Source: Pinus tabuliformis (taxonomy: Eukaryota > Streptophyta > Pinopsida > Pinales > Pinaceae). Taken from it: 64,000 nucleotides of DNA. Numbering within the stretch: position 1 is the first letter of the stretch; each line of letters starts with the position of its first letter. The notes under the pieces were generated by a model. The model ran no database searches, was not told the DNA's origin, and saw only the letters and a list, made by a program, of their open reading frames with translations. Where the stretch lies: the NCBI GenBank assembly GCA_031772625.1, contig CM062810.1, positions 449,810,014-449,874,013 on the forward strand. Direction: 5' to 3'. The position numbers and the translations under genes were made by a program. Positions 36,210 to 45,520 of this stretch are shown here, piece after piece.

Positions 36210-39120
36210 ACCATATGTATCCCACTTTCGCATTTTTGGATCCATGGTCTATTGTCATGTCTCCAAAGATAGTAGGAAAAAGTTGGAGCCTACTGTAGAG
36301 AGGGGGATCTTTGTAGGATACACAGAGACACCTAGATTTACCGAGTGTACATTCCTTCACTCAGGATGACTGTGATGAGGAGAGATGTCAGATTTGATGA
36401 GGAGAAAGCCATGAGAATATCTCTAGAGTGAGAGCTGAGCATTCCACCAGAGAAGGAGCTTCTAGCTCCAAAGGAGGAGCCCCAGTCAAATCCACAAGAT
36501 GTTGTGGAGTATCCACATGTGGAGGAGCAGAGAGTATATCGAGTGGAGGCACCCACTCACACAAAGCCTTCCAGAGAAGGGAGGAAGAGAACTAGGGAGG
36601 CAGATAGATTGGTGTAGGATGCTCAAGAGCATGTTGGAGCTCCTAGCTCCTTGCGGGGACAGGGGATATCACCAAATAGATATATTGGGTATATGGAACT
36701 GATGACAAAACTGATTGATTTTGAGCCTTCTTCATTTGATGAGTTAGTTTCCCAATAGGTGTAGGTAGATGCCATGGTGGAGGAGTATGAATCCATCATG
36801 AAGAATGATGCTTGGGAGGTTATGCATAGACTTGAGGGAAAATCTGTTATTGGCTCTAGGTGGGTGTATAAGGTGAAACATGTAGTTGATGGCAGTGTTG
36901 AGAAGTACAAGGCCATATTTGTGGCCAAAGGCTTCTCATAGGTAGAGGGAGTTGATTATGAGGAGACATTTTCCCATGTGGAAATATATTCTTCTATTAG
37001 GACCATACTAGCATTGGAAGCATAGTTTTGGTGGAACATCCACCAAATGGATGTAATATTACCTTTCTCAATGGAGTGGTTGAGGAAGAGATCTACATTG
37101 AGAAGCCTGAGGGATTTGAGACATTTGACAGGGAGACACATGTGTGTAGACTTAGGAGATCCCTCTATGGTCTCAAGAAAGAACCATGTGCCTAATACAC
37201 TCACATAGATTCCTATCTCAATGGATTGGGCTTCACTAAGAGTGAACAGATGCTAATCTCTACTACATTTTGATATATGGTAGTTTTCTCATATGAGTCA
37301 TGTAGGTAGATGATTTGATACTGACAGGAGATGAGAATTTTATCATCCAATCTTGAAAGGAGGACCTTGAAAGAGAGTTTGAGATGAAGGATGTGGGCTT
37401 GATGCACTACTTCCTTAGTTTGCAAGTGTGGCAGGGAGATGGAGAGCTATTTATTGGTCAAGGGAAGTACACCTCTGAAATCATTCAAATGTTCCATATG
37501 CAGGATTGCAAGCCCATGGACACTCCTCTAGATAGTAATTGGAGGAAATAGGATGCTTCTATAGGAGAGGCAGTAGATGGCTTGATCTACATATATTTGG
37601 CGGGGTCCTTGATGTACTTGGTGAACACAAGACCCGATATTTGTTTTGCAGTTAATCGTCTTAGTCAGTTTATGGTGGAGCCTACCAAGCATCACTGGAA
37701 AGCAGCAAAACATGTTCTCAGATACCTCAAAGGAAAAATAGATTTTGGTTTATGGTATAGGAGGACTTATGGAGTGAAGCTCTAAGTCTTCACAAATGAA
37801 TATTGGGCAGGGAATCTATCAAACAAGAAGAGCACATCGAGAGTTATCTTCAACGTTGAGTCAACAACAATTTCTTGGTATAGCAAGAAACAGAGTTTTG
37901 TAGAACTTAGCTCGGCAAGGGCCGAGTATATGGCTGCTATTATAACAAAATGTGAGGCTATTTGGATGAGGAAGATCTTGGTTCGTCTCTTTAGTCAAGA
38001 GATGGAGCCTACGTTGATCCATTATGATAATCAAAGTTGTATCAAACTCTCTGAAAGTCTAGTGCTTCATGATAGGTCCAAGCATATAGACATCATGTAC
38101 CATCACTTGAGAGATTGTATGTAGAGGAGGATCATCATGTTATATTAAATTCCTACATAGGAGCATGATGTAGACATTTTGACAAAGGCTTTGTCAAGAG
38201 GAAAGTTCTAGTTCCATAGGAGAAGGATTGGGGTGGTAAAGAACCCTTTTCTTGCTAAGAGGGAGTGTTAAATTTTAGCAAAAAAAGGCTTCATTTGACT
38301 TGTGCCTTAGTCAAATGGAGAAATTTTATTTTCCACGTTAACAAGATAAATTGAGTTGCAGTTAGCAAGAGTGCCATGGCCAAATAACTCAGTTAAATCA
38401 ATCAATTCGAATTTGTAGGCTAGAAGTAAAGTTGTGCATGAGTCGATTGCTAAAATCTAGGAATATAATGGAGTTATTGTTAGTTAAACTCAGTTATTTG
38501 ACCTCTAGTCTAGAATAGAGTCAGTAGGAATTCAGTTGAGTAGTAGAATTGTTGTTAACTCACTAATCTCTCAGTTAACTGATCAATTTACCAAAAATAA
38601 CCCTATTCATGCATAGAATTCAAGTTACCTAGTTGAGGTGGAGGAAAAGGATGTATACTAGTTGAGTGTATACTAGCAGGTGATCAATTCCTTCGGGATT
38701 TGTGCAAGTAAATAGGGAATTCTCTTATTTTTTAGGGGTTAATTTCCTCAAGGATTGCGCCTAGAAATAGGAGGAAGGCTAAGGCCTATTTTGGATAAGT
38801 GTTGGTTAGAGCAGGTCAGAGAGCACGAGATCAATATTTCACTCCAAATGATGCTTCAAGGATTGAAGTTGTCATTGTAATAGATCCATTTTCTCGTTTA
38901 ATTTAATGTAAAACAAAGTATGGATGGATTTAATTGGGTTCCCTAGTAAAAATACAGTGTTCATTGTGATTGAATGGTTGCATGTTACTTCATGTGTTTC
39001 TATTGTGTATTTTCCTTTCCACGGATTGAGAAGAATAAATTTGTGTCTATTGTTTTCAATCTAAATTCATTAGCAGCTACAAATTTCAAGCTATTTCTAC
39101 AAATTATGTCACTAGAATCT
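36210..39120 (+). mobile_element. Copia-4: Copia LTR retrotransposon remnant, broken
   Basis: Plus-strand Copia 3' half. Parts: end of integrase with FGSMVYCHV and GIFVGYTETP (about 36215-36360); reverse transcriptase with GSRWVYKVKHVVDGS (about 36770-37540); RNase H with [16 protein letters not shown] and LVLHDRSKHIDI (about 37580-38200); a polypurine tract AAGAGGGAG (38257-38265); and the start of the 3' LTR, TGTTAAATTTTAGC, at 38266. Gag, protease and the integrase core are not found, and the right edge is a guess because no 5' LTR remains for comparison. It has many breaks and is clearly old. Confidence 0.8.
38266..39120 (+). repeat. Copia-4 3' LTR, right edge uncertain
   Basis: It starts TGTTAAATTTTAGC immediately after a polypurine tract. 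The end is placed near 39120 only because the sequence character changes there; there is no partner LTR and no target duplication to confirm it. Confidence 0.5.
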
Positions 39121-39430
39121 GAGGGGAAAAAATCACCTCATTAAATTATGCTAAATAAAAAGGAACCACAAGTTCTATTAGTATGTGAAAATTAATGTTC
39201 CCTACAATTTCTTAGTTCTATGAAAGAAAAAGAAAAAAGATCATTGCACCTAGAGACATTCTACAACCCAATATGGGGGAGATGTTGTAGTGTTAGTAAA
39301 TGATTGTAAACATTAAAATGTGGGCTCAATATGGGATAGATGTTGTGTTAGTAAAATGAAGCATTGCATCAAAAAATAATAATAATTAAACATAATGTTG
39401 ACTCAATTAAAAAGGTAATAAAAATAATGA
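39121..39430. other. AT-rich noncoding stretch
   Basis: No gene is seen. It includes a degenerate doublet in which ATGTTGTAGTGTTAGTAAA near 39280 is echoed near 39340. Confidence 0.5.
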
Positions 39431-39603
39431 TAAATGGATTAAATTCAAATTGTTATATTTGTTTTTCTTAATAAATTTATAAACAATTGTTCGAGAAAAA
39501 ATCATAATATGCATGTCACATTAAAGTAAATTTAAATTTCTTAACAATGATATTTCGGAACATATAATTAATAAACATATCACAACTTATAGACATATAA
39601 TTA

Positions 39604-39606
<3 letters not shown>
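39431..39606 (+). repeat. Left arm of long inverted repeat
   Basis: The reverse complement of about 41995-42177. Over about 170 bp I count a single mismatch (ATTGTTCG against ATTTTTCG). The arms point inward to (AT)n tracts, and the ORF1-only LINE lies between them. Confidence 0.93.
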
Positions 39607-39661
<55 letters not shown>

Positions 39662-39757
39662 GCATGTCACATTAAAGTAAATTTAAATTTCTTAACAATG
39701 ATATTTCGGAACATATAATTAATAAACATATCACAACTTATAGACATATAATTAAAA

Positions 39758-39760
<3 letters not shown>
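39506..39760. repeat. Tandem duplication of the inner part of the left arm, 151-bp period
   Basis: About 100 bp beginning AATATGCATGTCACATTAAA occurs at 39506 and again at 39657, identical as far as I can read. An (AT)n run of about 50 bp separates them. Together with the inverted arm this makes three nearly identical copies. Confidence 0.93.

Positions 39761-39828
<68 letters not shown>
39760..39828. repeat. (AT)n microsatellite at the LINE 5' side
   Basis: Nearly 70 bp of AT repeats immediately before the LINE-derived element. A second, shorter AT run follows its poly(A) tail. Confidence 0.9.
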
Positions 39829-39830
<2 letters not shown>

Positions 39831-40104
39831 ATTTGCAAATCTCAGATCGCATGGCAAAGCTCGTAGCCAGTGATCCTACTGCGAGGGCCGATGTCTCTCG
39901 GCTTATTGGATCCGCAGGCCACAAAATCTACAGGAATAGAGACGCAGCTACGGCTTTTCCCTCTGCAATCAAGCGGCCCAACAATGATTTTGTCCTCTGA
40001 TATCCGGAAGCCGTGATGGAAAGGGGATTGGTAGACTGGCTGTTAGGGGCCCAGCTGCTTCAACCTTCCCTATCGACCCCTGCCAAACCGACTCTGTCAG
40101 ATGC

Positions 40105-41745
40105 ATGAACTGGATGGCAGCGGTTTTTGGATCTGCAGGCATACCCATCGAATCTGCTGTTGAAGGAAAGAAAGGGGGGCTGCATGGTACAGATCCGCTC
40201 TCCCCTGTCCACAAATACTGCAGATCTGGCCCGGATCTAACCGATCTGGCCAAAAAACAAAAGAAAAGCCTACGCATGGGTACAGATCCTCTGCCTCCCA
40301 TCGATCCAACGAGGGGCAGCATCAAACGATCGAAAGGGCGAACAGTGCTTGGAGGGACAGAGCCAGACGGTCTAGAAGCGATTCAAATTTTCATCAGAAC
40401 CCTGTCAGGGAATACAATCTGCATGCAAATAAGAACAGGGATGCTGATAAAAAACATAAAGGACGAAATTCAAGAATTATCAGGCATATCAGCAAGTCTG
40501 TTGAGCTTGGTCTATGTAGGACACATTTTACAGGAAGAATTTACAGTGCAGCATTATGGAATAGTGAGAGATTCAACAATTTTTCTAAGTATGAGGCTGA
40601 GAGGAGGAAGCTTTGGATCTAGCTCAAAGGGCACAGGTTCGTTCAAGGATGCTGTCAAAGGAAAAGGGGAAGCCACCAACAAGCCAGCGCCACCACAAGA
40701 TCTGCCTGGTCCTTATATAGTGGAGCAAAGTAAGCAGAACCTAGTTCTGACAATCGATTTGCCGGAGGTAAACAACTTTCATGATGATCTCTCTTCTTTG
40801 GCAGTCATTTGTAGATTCAATGGCTTTTGGCCAAAAACAGATGCTTTACGGCATTGGATCCATTCCACATGGACACCAAATTGTGACATCCTTTTATGCA
40901 CAAAGGGTTTTTTTATTGTAAAATTCGACACAGTTGAGGAAAAAGACCATGCCCTCCATGAGGGGCCATGGTTCTGGGGCAACGCAGGGCTCTTTACGAC
41001 CCCCTGGTTTCCGGGATTTGACCCCTCCTCTATGGTGGTCTCCAAAATGCCGGTCTGGGTAAGGTTACATAATCTCCCACTTCACTTTTGGCTCCCCAAA
41101 GTATTTGAAGCAATGGGGAATGCAATAGGCAAATACATCAAGCAAGATGTCGAAAGAATTGCTAGATGCATTCACACTTTTTCCAGAATCTGTGTCGAAG
41201 TTGACCTCAGTCAAGGGCTTCCTGACAGCATCATCTTGATCCATAACAACTCCCAGTGGAAACAACCACTAGATTACGAAAACACGGCCTTCAGATGCCG
41301 AGGATGTCAACAGACAGGTCATCTCCGTAATAACTGTCCTCAAGCCAAAAAGGAAAACAGAAGGAACAAGAAACAAGCAAAAAAACCAAGAGGCTGGCAA
41401 AATACAGTGAATCCAGAAGAAGAAACAGAAGACGAGGAGGCAGACAATCCTCCACCTGCACATGACGATGACCCAATTGGAGGCGAAGCCGCGGTATCCT
41501 CTCCCATAGCACCTAATCAAGTTCACATGTCGTCAAAGGCTCCACAGCTCCACCCAAATCAGGCAGAGAAGATAAACGATGACCAGAACATGGGAGGGAT
41601 AAAGCGGCACCACCAATCAGACACATCAGATTCAGACAAGGAATCAGGCTCGCAGAAAGCTGAAACACAGTTAGTCATAGCCTCGATCGAGCCCACCCAA
41701 GGAGAGTGGCGCAAGGTCGAAAAGAAAAAAGGAAGAAAAACCTGA
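40105..41745 (+). CDS. LINE ORF1 protein: ubiquitin-like + DUF4283 + CCHC zinc knuckle
   Basis: 546 residues, uninterrupted, from the ATG at 40105 to TGA. Residues 1-92 are basic and Pro-rich, with a repeated GTDPL motif. Residues 93-168 align without gaps to all 76 residues of ubiquitin: I count about 29 identities, including QIF, TL-G, I-N-K near residues 23-27, IQ, GI and the C-terminal RLRGG. Of the seven ubiquitin lysines only the K27 equivalent remains; the K48 position is His and K63 is Arg. After a Gly/Ser/Lys-rich linker comes DUF4283 (about 205-345: FFIVKFDTVEEKDHAL, GPWFW, PVWVRLHNLPLHFW), then a knuckle CRGCQQTGHLRNNC (398-411) and a charged tail. Plant L1 ORF1 proteins bind nucleic acid. 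I infer that the domain could be cut after GG by deubiquitinases, or could act as a folding aid. The sequence supports the domain calls; function is untested. Confidence 0.9.
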   Translation: MNWMAAVFGSAGIPIESAVEGKKGGLHGTDPLSPVHKYCRSGPDLTDLAKKQKKSLRMGTDPLPPIDPTRGSIKRSKGRTVLGGTEPDGLEAIQIFIRTLSGNTICMQIRTGMLIKNIKDEIQELSGISASLLSLVYVGHILQEEFTVQHYGIVRDSTIFLSMRLRGGSFGSSSKGTGSFKDAVKGKGEATNKPAPPQDLPGPYIVEQSKQNLVLTIDLPEVNNFHDDLSSLAVICRFNGFWPKTDALRHWIHSTWTPNCDILLCTKGFFIVKFDTVEEKDHALHEGPWFWGNAGLFTTPWFPGFDPSSMVVSKMPVWVRLHNLPLHFWLPKVFEAMGNAIGKYIKQDVERIARCIHTFSRICVEVDLSQGLPDSIILIHNNSQWKQPLDYENTAFRCRGCQQTGHLRNNCPQAKKENRRNKKQAKKPRGWQNTVNPEEETEDEEADNPPPAHDDDPIGGEAAVSSPIAPNQVHMSSKAPQLHPNQAEKINDDQNMGGIKRHHQSDTSDSDKESGSQKAETQLVIASIEPTQGEWRKVEKKKGRKT

Positions 41746-41940
41746 AGCGCGAGTCTTACTCACATATGAAATTCAGTTTTTCTTGCTTCCACTACTCTCC
41801 CTCTCTCTCTCTCTATTCTTTTCTCATCATTTTTTGCACGTTAGTCATGTAACGTTGCGTAGGGTGCCATGGCACTGGAGCCCATTGGGCAGCTTATGGG
41901 AATGCATCATGCGTCTGCAATTGTAACTTTTCATTTTTTA

Positions 41941-41981
41941 AATAAAAGGTTACAGATTTTTCCACTGGAAAAAAAAAAAAA
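41941..41981 (+). terminator. LINE polyadenylation signal and poly(A) tail
   Basis: AATAAA at 41941-41946, followed about 22 bp later by a run of about 13 A residues, merging into AT repeats. This is the expected 3' end of a retrotransposed transcript. Confidence 0.8.
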
Positions 41982-41994
41982 TATATATATATAT

Positions 41995-42177
41995 ATTTTA
42001 TTTTTAATTATATGTCTATAAGTTGTGATATGTTTATTAATTATATGTTCCGAAATATCATTGTTAAGAAATTTAAATTTACTTTAATGTGACATGCATA
42101 TTATGATTTTTTCTCGAAAAATTGTTTATAAATTTATTAAGAAAAACAAATATAACAATTTGAATTTAATCCATTTA
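41995..42177 (-). repeat. Right arm of long inverted repeat
   Basis: The reverse complement of 39431-39606. The outer flanks of the two arms are unrelated and I see no target duplication at the outer edges. Confidence 0.93.
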
Positions 42178-43001
42178 GAGATAAACTACTTAGAGGAGTG
42201 GAAATATCATATTTAAGTTGGAAGTGAATGAAGATGCTAAAAGAGAGTGCTTGGGTTTCATTTTAAAGGTTGAGAGAGATAAGATGGAAAAAGGAAAAAA
42301 TAGCAGTTGCATAGAGGCAAGAAAAGAATAAATTTATATTGAAACAATACCTAAGATAAATTGAAAGGTGTGAGCAAAAGGGGAAGGAAAACTTAGATAA
42401 TCAAAATAGAGATTCCAATTAAAACCGAAAGGAAAAATAGATGAAAGGGAGGGTAAATAACTAAATAAAAATAAAAACATATAAAAGAAATGAATAAAAA
42501 AAAAGTGAAAGGAAAAGAAAGGGATTAAAAGGGGAAATATGGGGAGAATGGGTTGAAAGGAGGAAAACAAAATGAGGGATTGCTAGGGGTGAGTGGATGA
42601 TAAAGCTAACAGGGAAAGAAAACATAAATTAAGATCCATTTGACCATATAAATTAAGATGATGATTCATATTTGTATCCATTAGAAGTTCATATTTAAAC
42701 TAATATATATATATATATATATATATATAATCAATGTTATGTATATCATATTAAAAAATTATCAAACATGTCAAGAAAAAATATTGCATACATATGTAAT
42801 TATATCAATTATCAAAGTTTTAATCAAATTAAATATATATATATATATATATAGTAAAAAAATTATAAAACATGTCAAGGAAAAATATTGCATATATATG
42901 TAATTATATCAATTATCAATGTTTTAATCAAATTGAAAATAAGAATATTCCTATGTATAAAGATGTGAAATCCATATAAATATAAATAATATTATTAAAA
43001 A
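42178..43001. other. A-rich and AT-rich noncoding region
   Basis: A purine-rich stretch (about 42230-42600) is followed by AT-rich sequence with a tandem duplication. A 78-codon frame on the minus strand here is low-complexity Phe/Ser/Pro and I do not accept it as coding. Confidence 0.55.
42702..42947. repeat. (AT)n plus 104-bp tandem duplication
   Basis: An AT run (42702-42729) precedes about 80 bp containing CATGTCAAGAAAAAATATTG. A second AT run (about 42832-42853) precedes a second copy containing CATGTCAAGGAAAAATATTG, 104 bp downstream of the first. The organisation, an AT run followed by a unique block, both duplicated, is the same as at 39506-39760. Confidence 0.88.
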
Positions 43002-43165
43002 CCAGCATAGATCCACTTAACTCTAGATTTAAATATAGAGACGAATAAAATCTTTTTAGGTGTAAACATTTCCTCAAGGTTTGCACTCAAAAAAAGGTTT
43101 GCATCTTAACATATTTGATTCGTTATGCACTTGGTAGCTCTAGAATTAAGAAGGATCTATGTTGG
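43002..43165. repeat. Foldback (MITE-like) element, copy 1
   Basis: Terminal inverted repeats CCAGCATAGATCC and (complement of the right end) CCAACATAGATCC continue imperfectly inward through TTAA-TCTAGA. The interior holds inverted GTTTGCA words. Similar hairpins at 54985-55150 and 59134-59260 share AGATC near the ends and GAGGTTTGCA or GTGCAAACC inside. No transposase is encoded. Family unknown. Confidence 0.65.
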
Positions 43166-43172
43166 TATATAA

Positions 43173-43354
43173 TGTTAAACTCACATGGGACGTGGACAGT
43201 CATGAATGATAGAACATTGAATTGCATTTATATTGAGAGAGATATACATTTATATTACATTCATATGACCCTTGGTTTTGTATTCCAAGGTCTCTTGGAC
43301 TCCCTTTGACTGTTCAGCTTCCACAGCAGCCCTTAGAGGATTAGGTGTCCAACA
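43173..43354 (-). repeat. Short-LTR element, 3' LTR (182 bp)
   Basis: It begins TGTTAAACTCACATGGGACG and ends GTGTCCAACA. It matches 52796-52977 and 53995-54176. All three copies are exactly 182 bp by my count. Confidence 0.92.
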
Positions 43355-43476
43355 TTACCCCTCTTATTCCAAAGGGGTATGTGTGAGTCAAAGAAGAGAT
43401 ATGTAATACAAAATGTGCAAAAATGCATGGCAGCACTAGGTTGAATGTGCTCTTTGAGATGTTTTCATAAGGCGAT

Positions 43477-43870
43477 GGTTTAAGGATGACCACCAACACT
43501 TGAACGCTTAGTGAAGTTCCCATAACTCTTCCAAATCTGGCATGAAGATGAAGTCTTCTACTAGAGGAAGTGCTCCTAATGTTTTGAAGAGGAAGACCTT
43601 AAACCTGGAAAGGGAGGTCTCATCCTGCATAAAAAGGGATAACCTCAACTTGAAAAGGGAGGTCTCAACATGCAGTGGTTTAAGGATGACCACCAACTCT
43701 GGAATGCTTAATGCAATTCTTGGAACTCTTCTAGAACTGGAAAGAAGCTAAAGTCTTCTCATAGAGGAAGTGTCCCCAATTCTTTGAAGAGGGAGAAGAT
43801 CAACCTAAAAAGGGAGATCTCAACCCTGCATAGATGGTTTAAGGTTGACCACCAACCAAAGGCATGCTTA
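43477..43870. repeat. Internal repeat array of the short-LTR element, about 170-200 bp period
   Basis: GGTTTAAGGATGACCACCAA or a close variant recurs at about 43477, 43677 and 43846. Each time it is followed by CTTAG or CTTAA words, AGAGGAAGTG and AAAAGGGAGRTCTCAAC. Three units of unequal length lie next to the 3' LTR inside the element. Confidence 0.8.
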
Positions 43871-43958
43871 GGGGCATTTCTATCTCTGACTACAACTCTT
43901 AATCTGGTATGGCATGTTGTGGCTTAGGCTCGCTTCATGTGGCTTTGAAGCTTGTAGA

Positions 43959-45520
43959 TAATCTAGGAGGATCTCGTCAGATCAACTACACAGGTTCAGT
44001 TTCGTCGTCAGCATTCAGACTGGTGTCTTCAGCTTCGACAGTGTTGTTTATTGTTCAAGTTGTTTAGGTGATGTCTATGGTTTTCATGGTGTTCGAAGGA
44101 TATGGTTTTGTACCTAGCTGTCGACATGTGGTTGTCGGCAGTTCCACCAGGATATGGTTGTTGACATGTGGTTGTCGTCCATTTTGCAAGGTTTGGTTAT
44201 CAACGGGTTTGTCGTCATGTGACGTTTGTTGCTAATGTTGCTTTGTAACATTTAGTTGTAAATGGGTTATTTTTTAAAAAAATAAACCGAATACAAACCT
44301 AATGAAAACTACACCATGAATTATCCTAAACCCTAAACATGCATTAAAATTTCAAAACCTAAGTCTAAAACCCATTACCCTAAGTCCTAGAACCTAATAC
44401 ACTAACCTATTAAAATTCATGTGTTAAAAACCATAATCCTATGTTAAAAATCCCTCTCGGTCTATACAAAACATTGCAAAACATTATAAAATAAAACCCA
44501 TAGCCTCAACTGCAGTGAAACCGTGCGGGAGGAGACCGTGGGGATAGTAGTCATGTGAGCATGTAGATGTTAACGTTAACTGGGCGAAGTTCACCGTAGA
44601 TTGCAGCAGTTAACGTGGCGAGTTGTGGAACCGTGAACATATGGACATGTGAGTAGCTAACTGTGGTGAGTAGGCCAAACCAAGCAGAGGTTGTTAAACA
44701 TAGTTGTCACATAAACCAACTGCAGACCGTAACTGTCGAGCGGATAAACCACTAAATGGCAATCAAACAATTGACCGCCCTGATCACATGTAGAAAGTCA
44801 ACCATTCCACGTTGTTAGTTAAACCGCCAGCGGTGATTTGTTATCCAAAGTTATTTTTGGTTTTTTGAAAGGTATTTTTGGGTTAAACTAATTCAAAAAC
44901 CATATAATCTTATCCCTAGGTGTCATTTCATGACAAGACCGAGGGAAAACAAACCCTAAAATCAGCCAATTTATTCCTAAACTTGGATGAAGAAGTTGAA
45001 ATGTACTTGAAAGGTTTTAAAAGGTTGTTTTGCTCATTGAAGAAGATATAGAGTGGTTTTGAGTTTTGTATGCAGTTTCTGGAGGATATAGGTTGTTTTG
45101 TTTTCAGTGTAACAGGAGCATCCAGAGTCAGAATTGGGAACCATGATAGGTGTTGGAAAGCTAGTTCAAAGAGCTTTCTTATGATAGTGACCAGACGTGC
45201 CTGCATGCACATTCAATCGATCAATTTTCTGTGTAATCGACCTTCTCGGATTCAATCCTAATAAAGCAATCACCCATCTTGAAAGTAGACCCGGAGACGT
45301 AGTCCATCAGAGACGAACTCCGTAATCAATCTTGTTGTTTGGTATGGCTGTGTATTTGTTGTTTTCACTTTTGTTTTGTATCTTACTTATGTTTTATCAA
45401 CTGTCATAAAATATTTCTTCTCAATCAGTTCTCATGGTTTCAGCGCTTTAAGTTAACATTCATTTCACTATTGGTATAATCAATTCTACTTCAGTTTTAA
45501 CATATGATCATTTCAAATCA
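43959..45520 (+). repeat. Gypsy-3 5' LTR (about 1562 bp)
   Basis: It matches 48279-49838 along its length. It carries several variants of GTTGTCGACATGTGGTTGTC (about 44118-44230). Confidence 0.95.

Larger units (their letters stand above)
39829..41982 (+). mobile_element. ORF1-only LINE-derived element with ubiquitin-like domain
   Basis: A 2.15-kb element of markedly higher GC than its surroundings. It has a 5' leader of about 275 bp, one long ORF1 (40105-41745), a 3' region of about 220 bp with a CT-rich stretch, AATAAA at 41941-41946, and a poly(A) tail at about 41969-41981. No endonuclease or reverse transcriptase (ORF2) is present. Just after ORF1, ATGAAATTCAG at 41766 could be the vestigial start of an ORF2, suggesting an internally shortened L1-type element comparable to mammalian HAL1. 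Target duplications cannot be marked because both flanks are AT repeats. A short upstream ORF (39851-40000, 49 aa, MAKLVASDPTARADVSRLIG) lies in the leader in another frame. Confidence 0.85.

Noticed and set aside
39431-42177. The inverted repeat as ends of a DNA transposon carrying the ubiquitin-DUF4283 gene
   Set aside because: There is no target duplication outside the arms and no transposase, and the cargo has its own LINE-type poly(A) end. Insertion into a pre-existing palindrome or later rearrangement fits better, though not proven.
42334-42570. Minus-strand 78-codon Phe/Ser/Pro frame
   Set aside because: Low-complexity translation of a purine-rich tract.
43173-43354. Solo LTR
   Set aside because: A polypurine-type tract adjoins it, matching LTRs lie at 52796 and 53995, and TATAA flanks 43173-54176, so it is the 3' LTR of a long, interrupted element.
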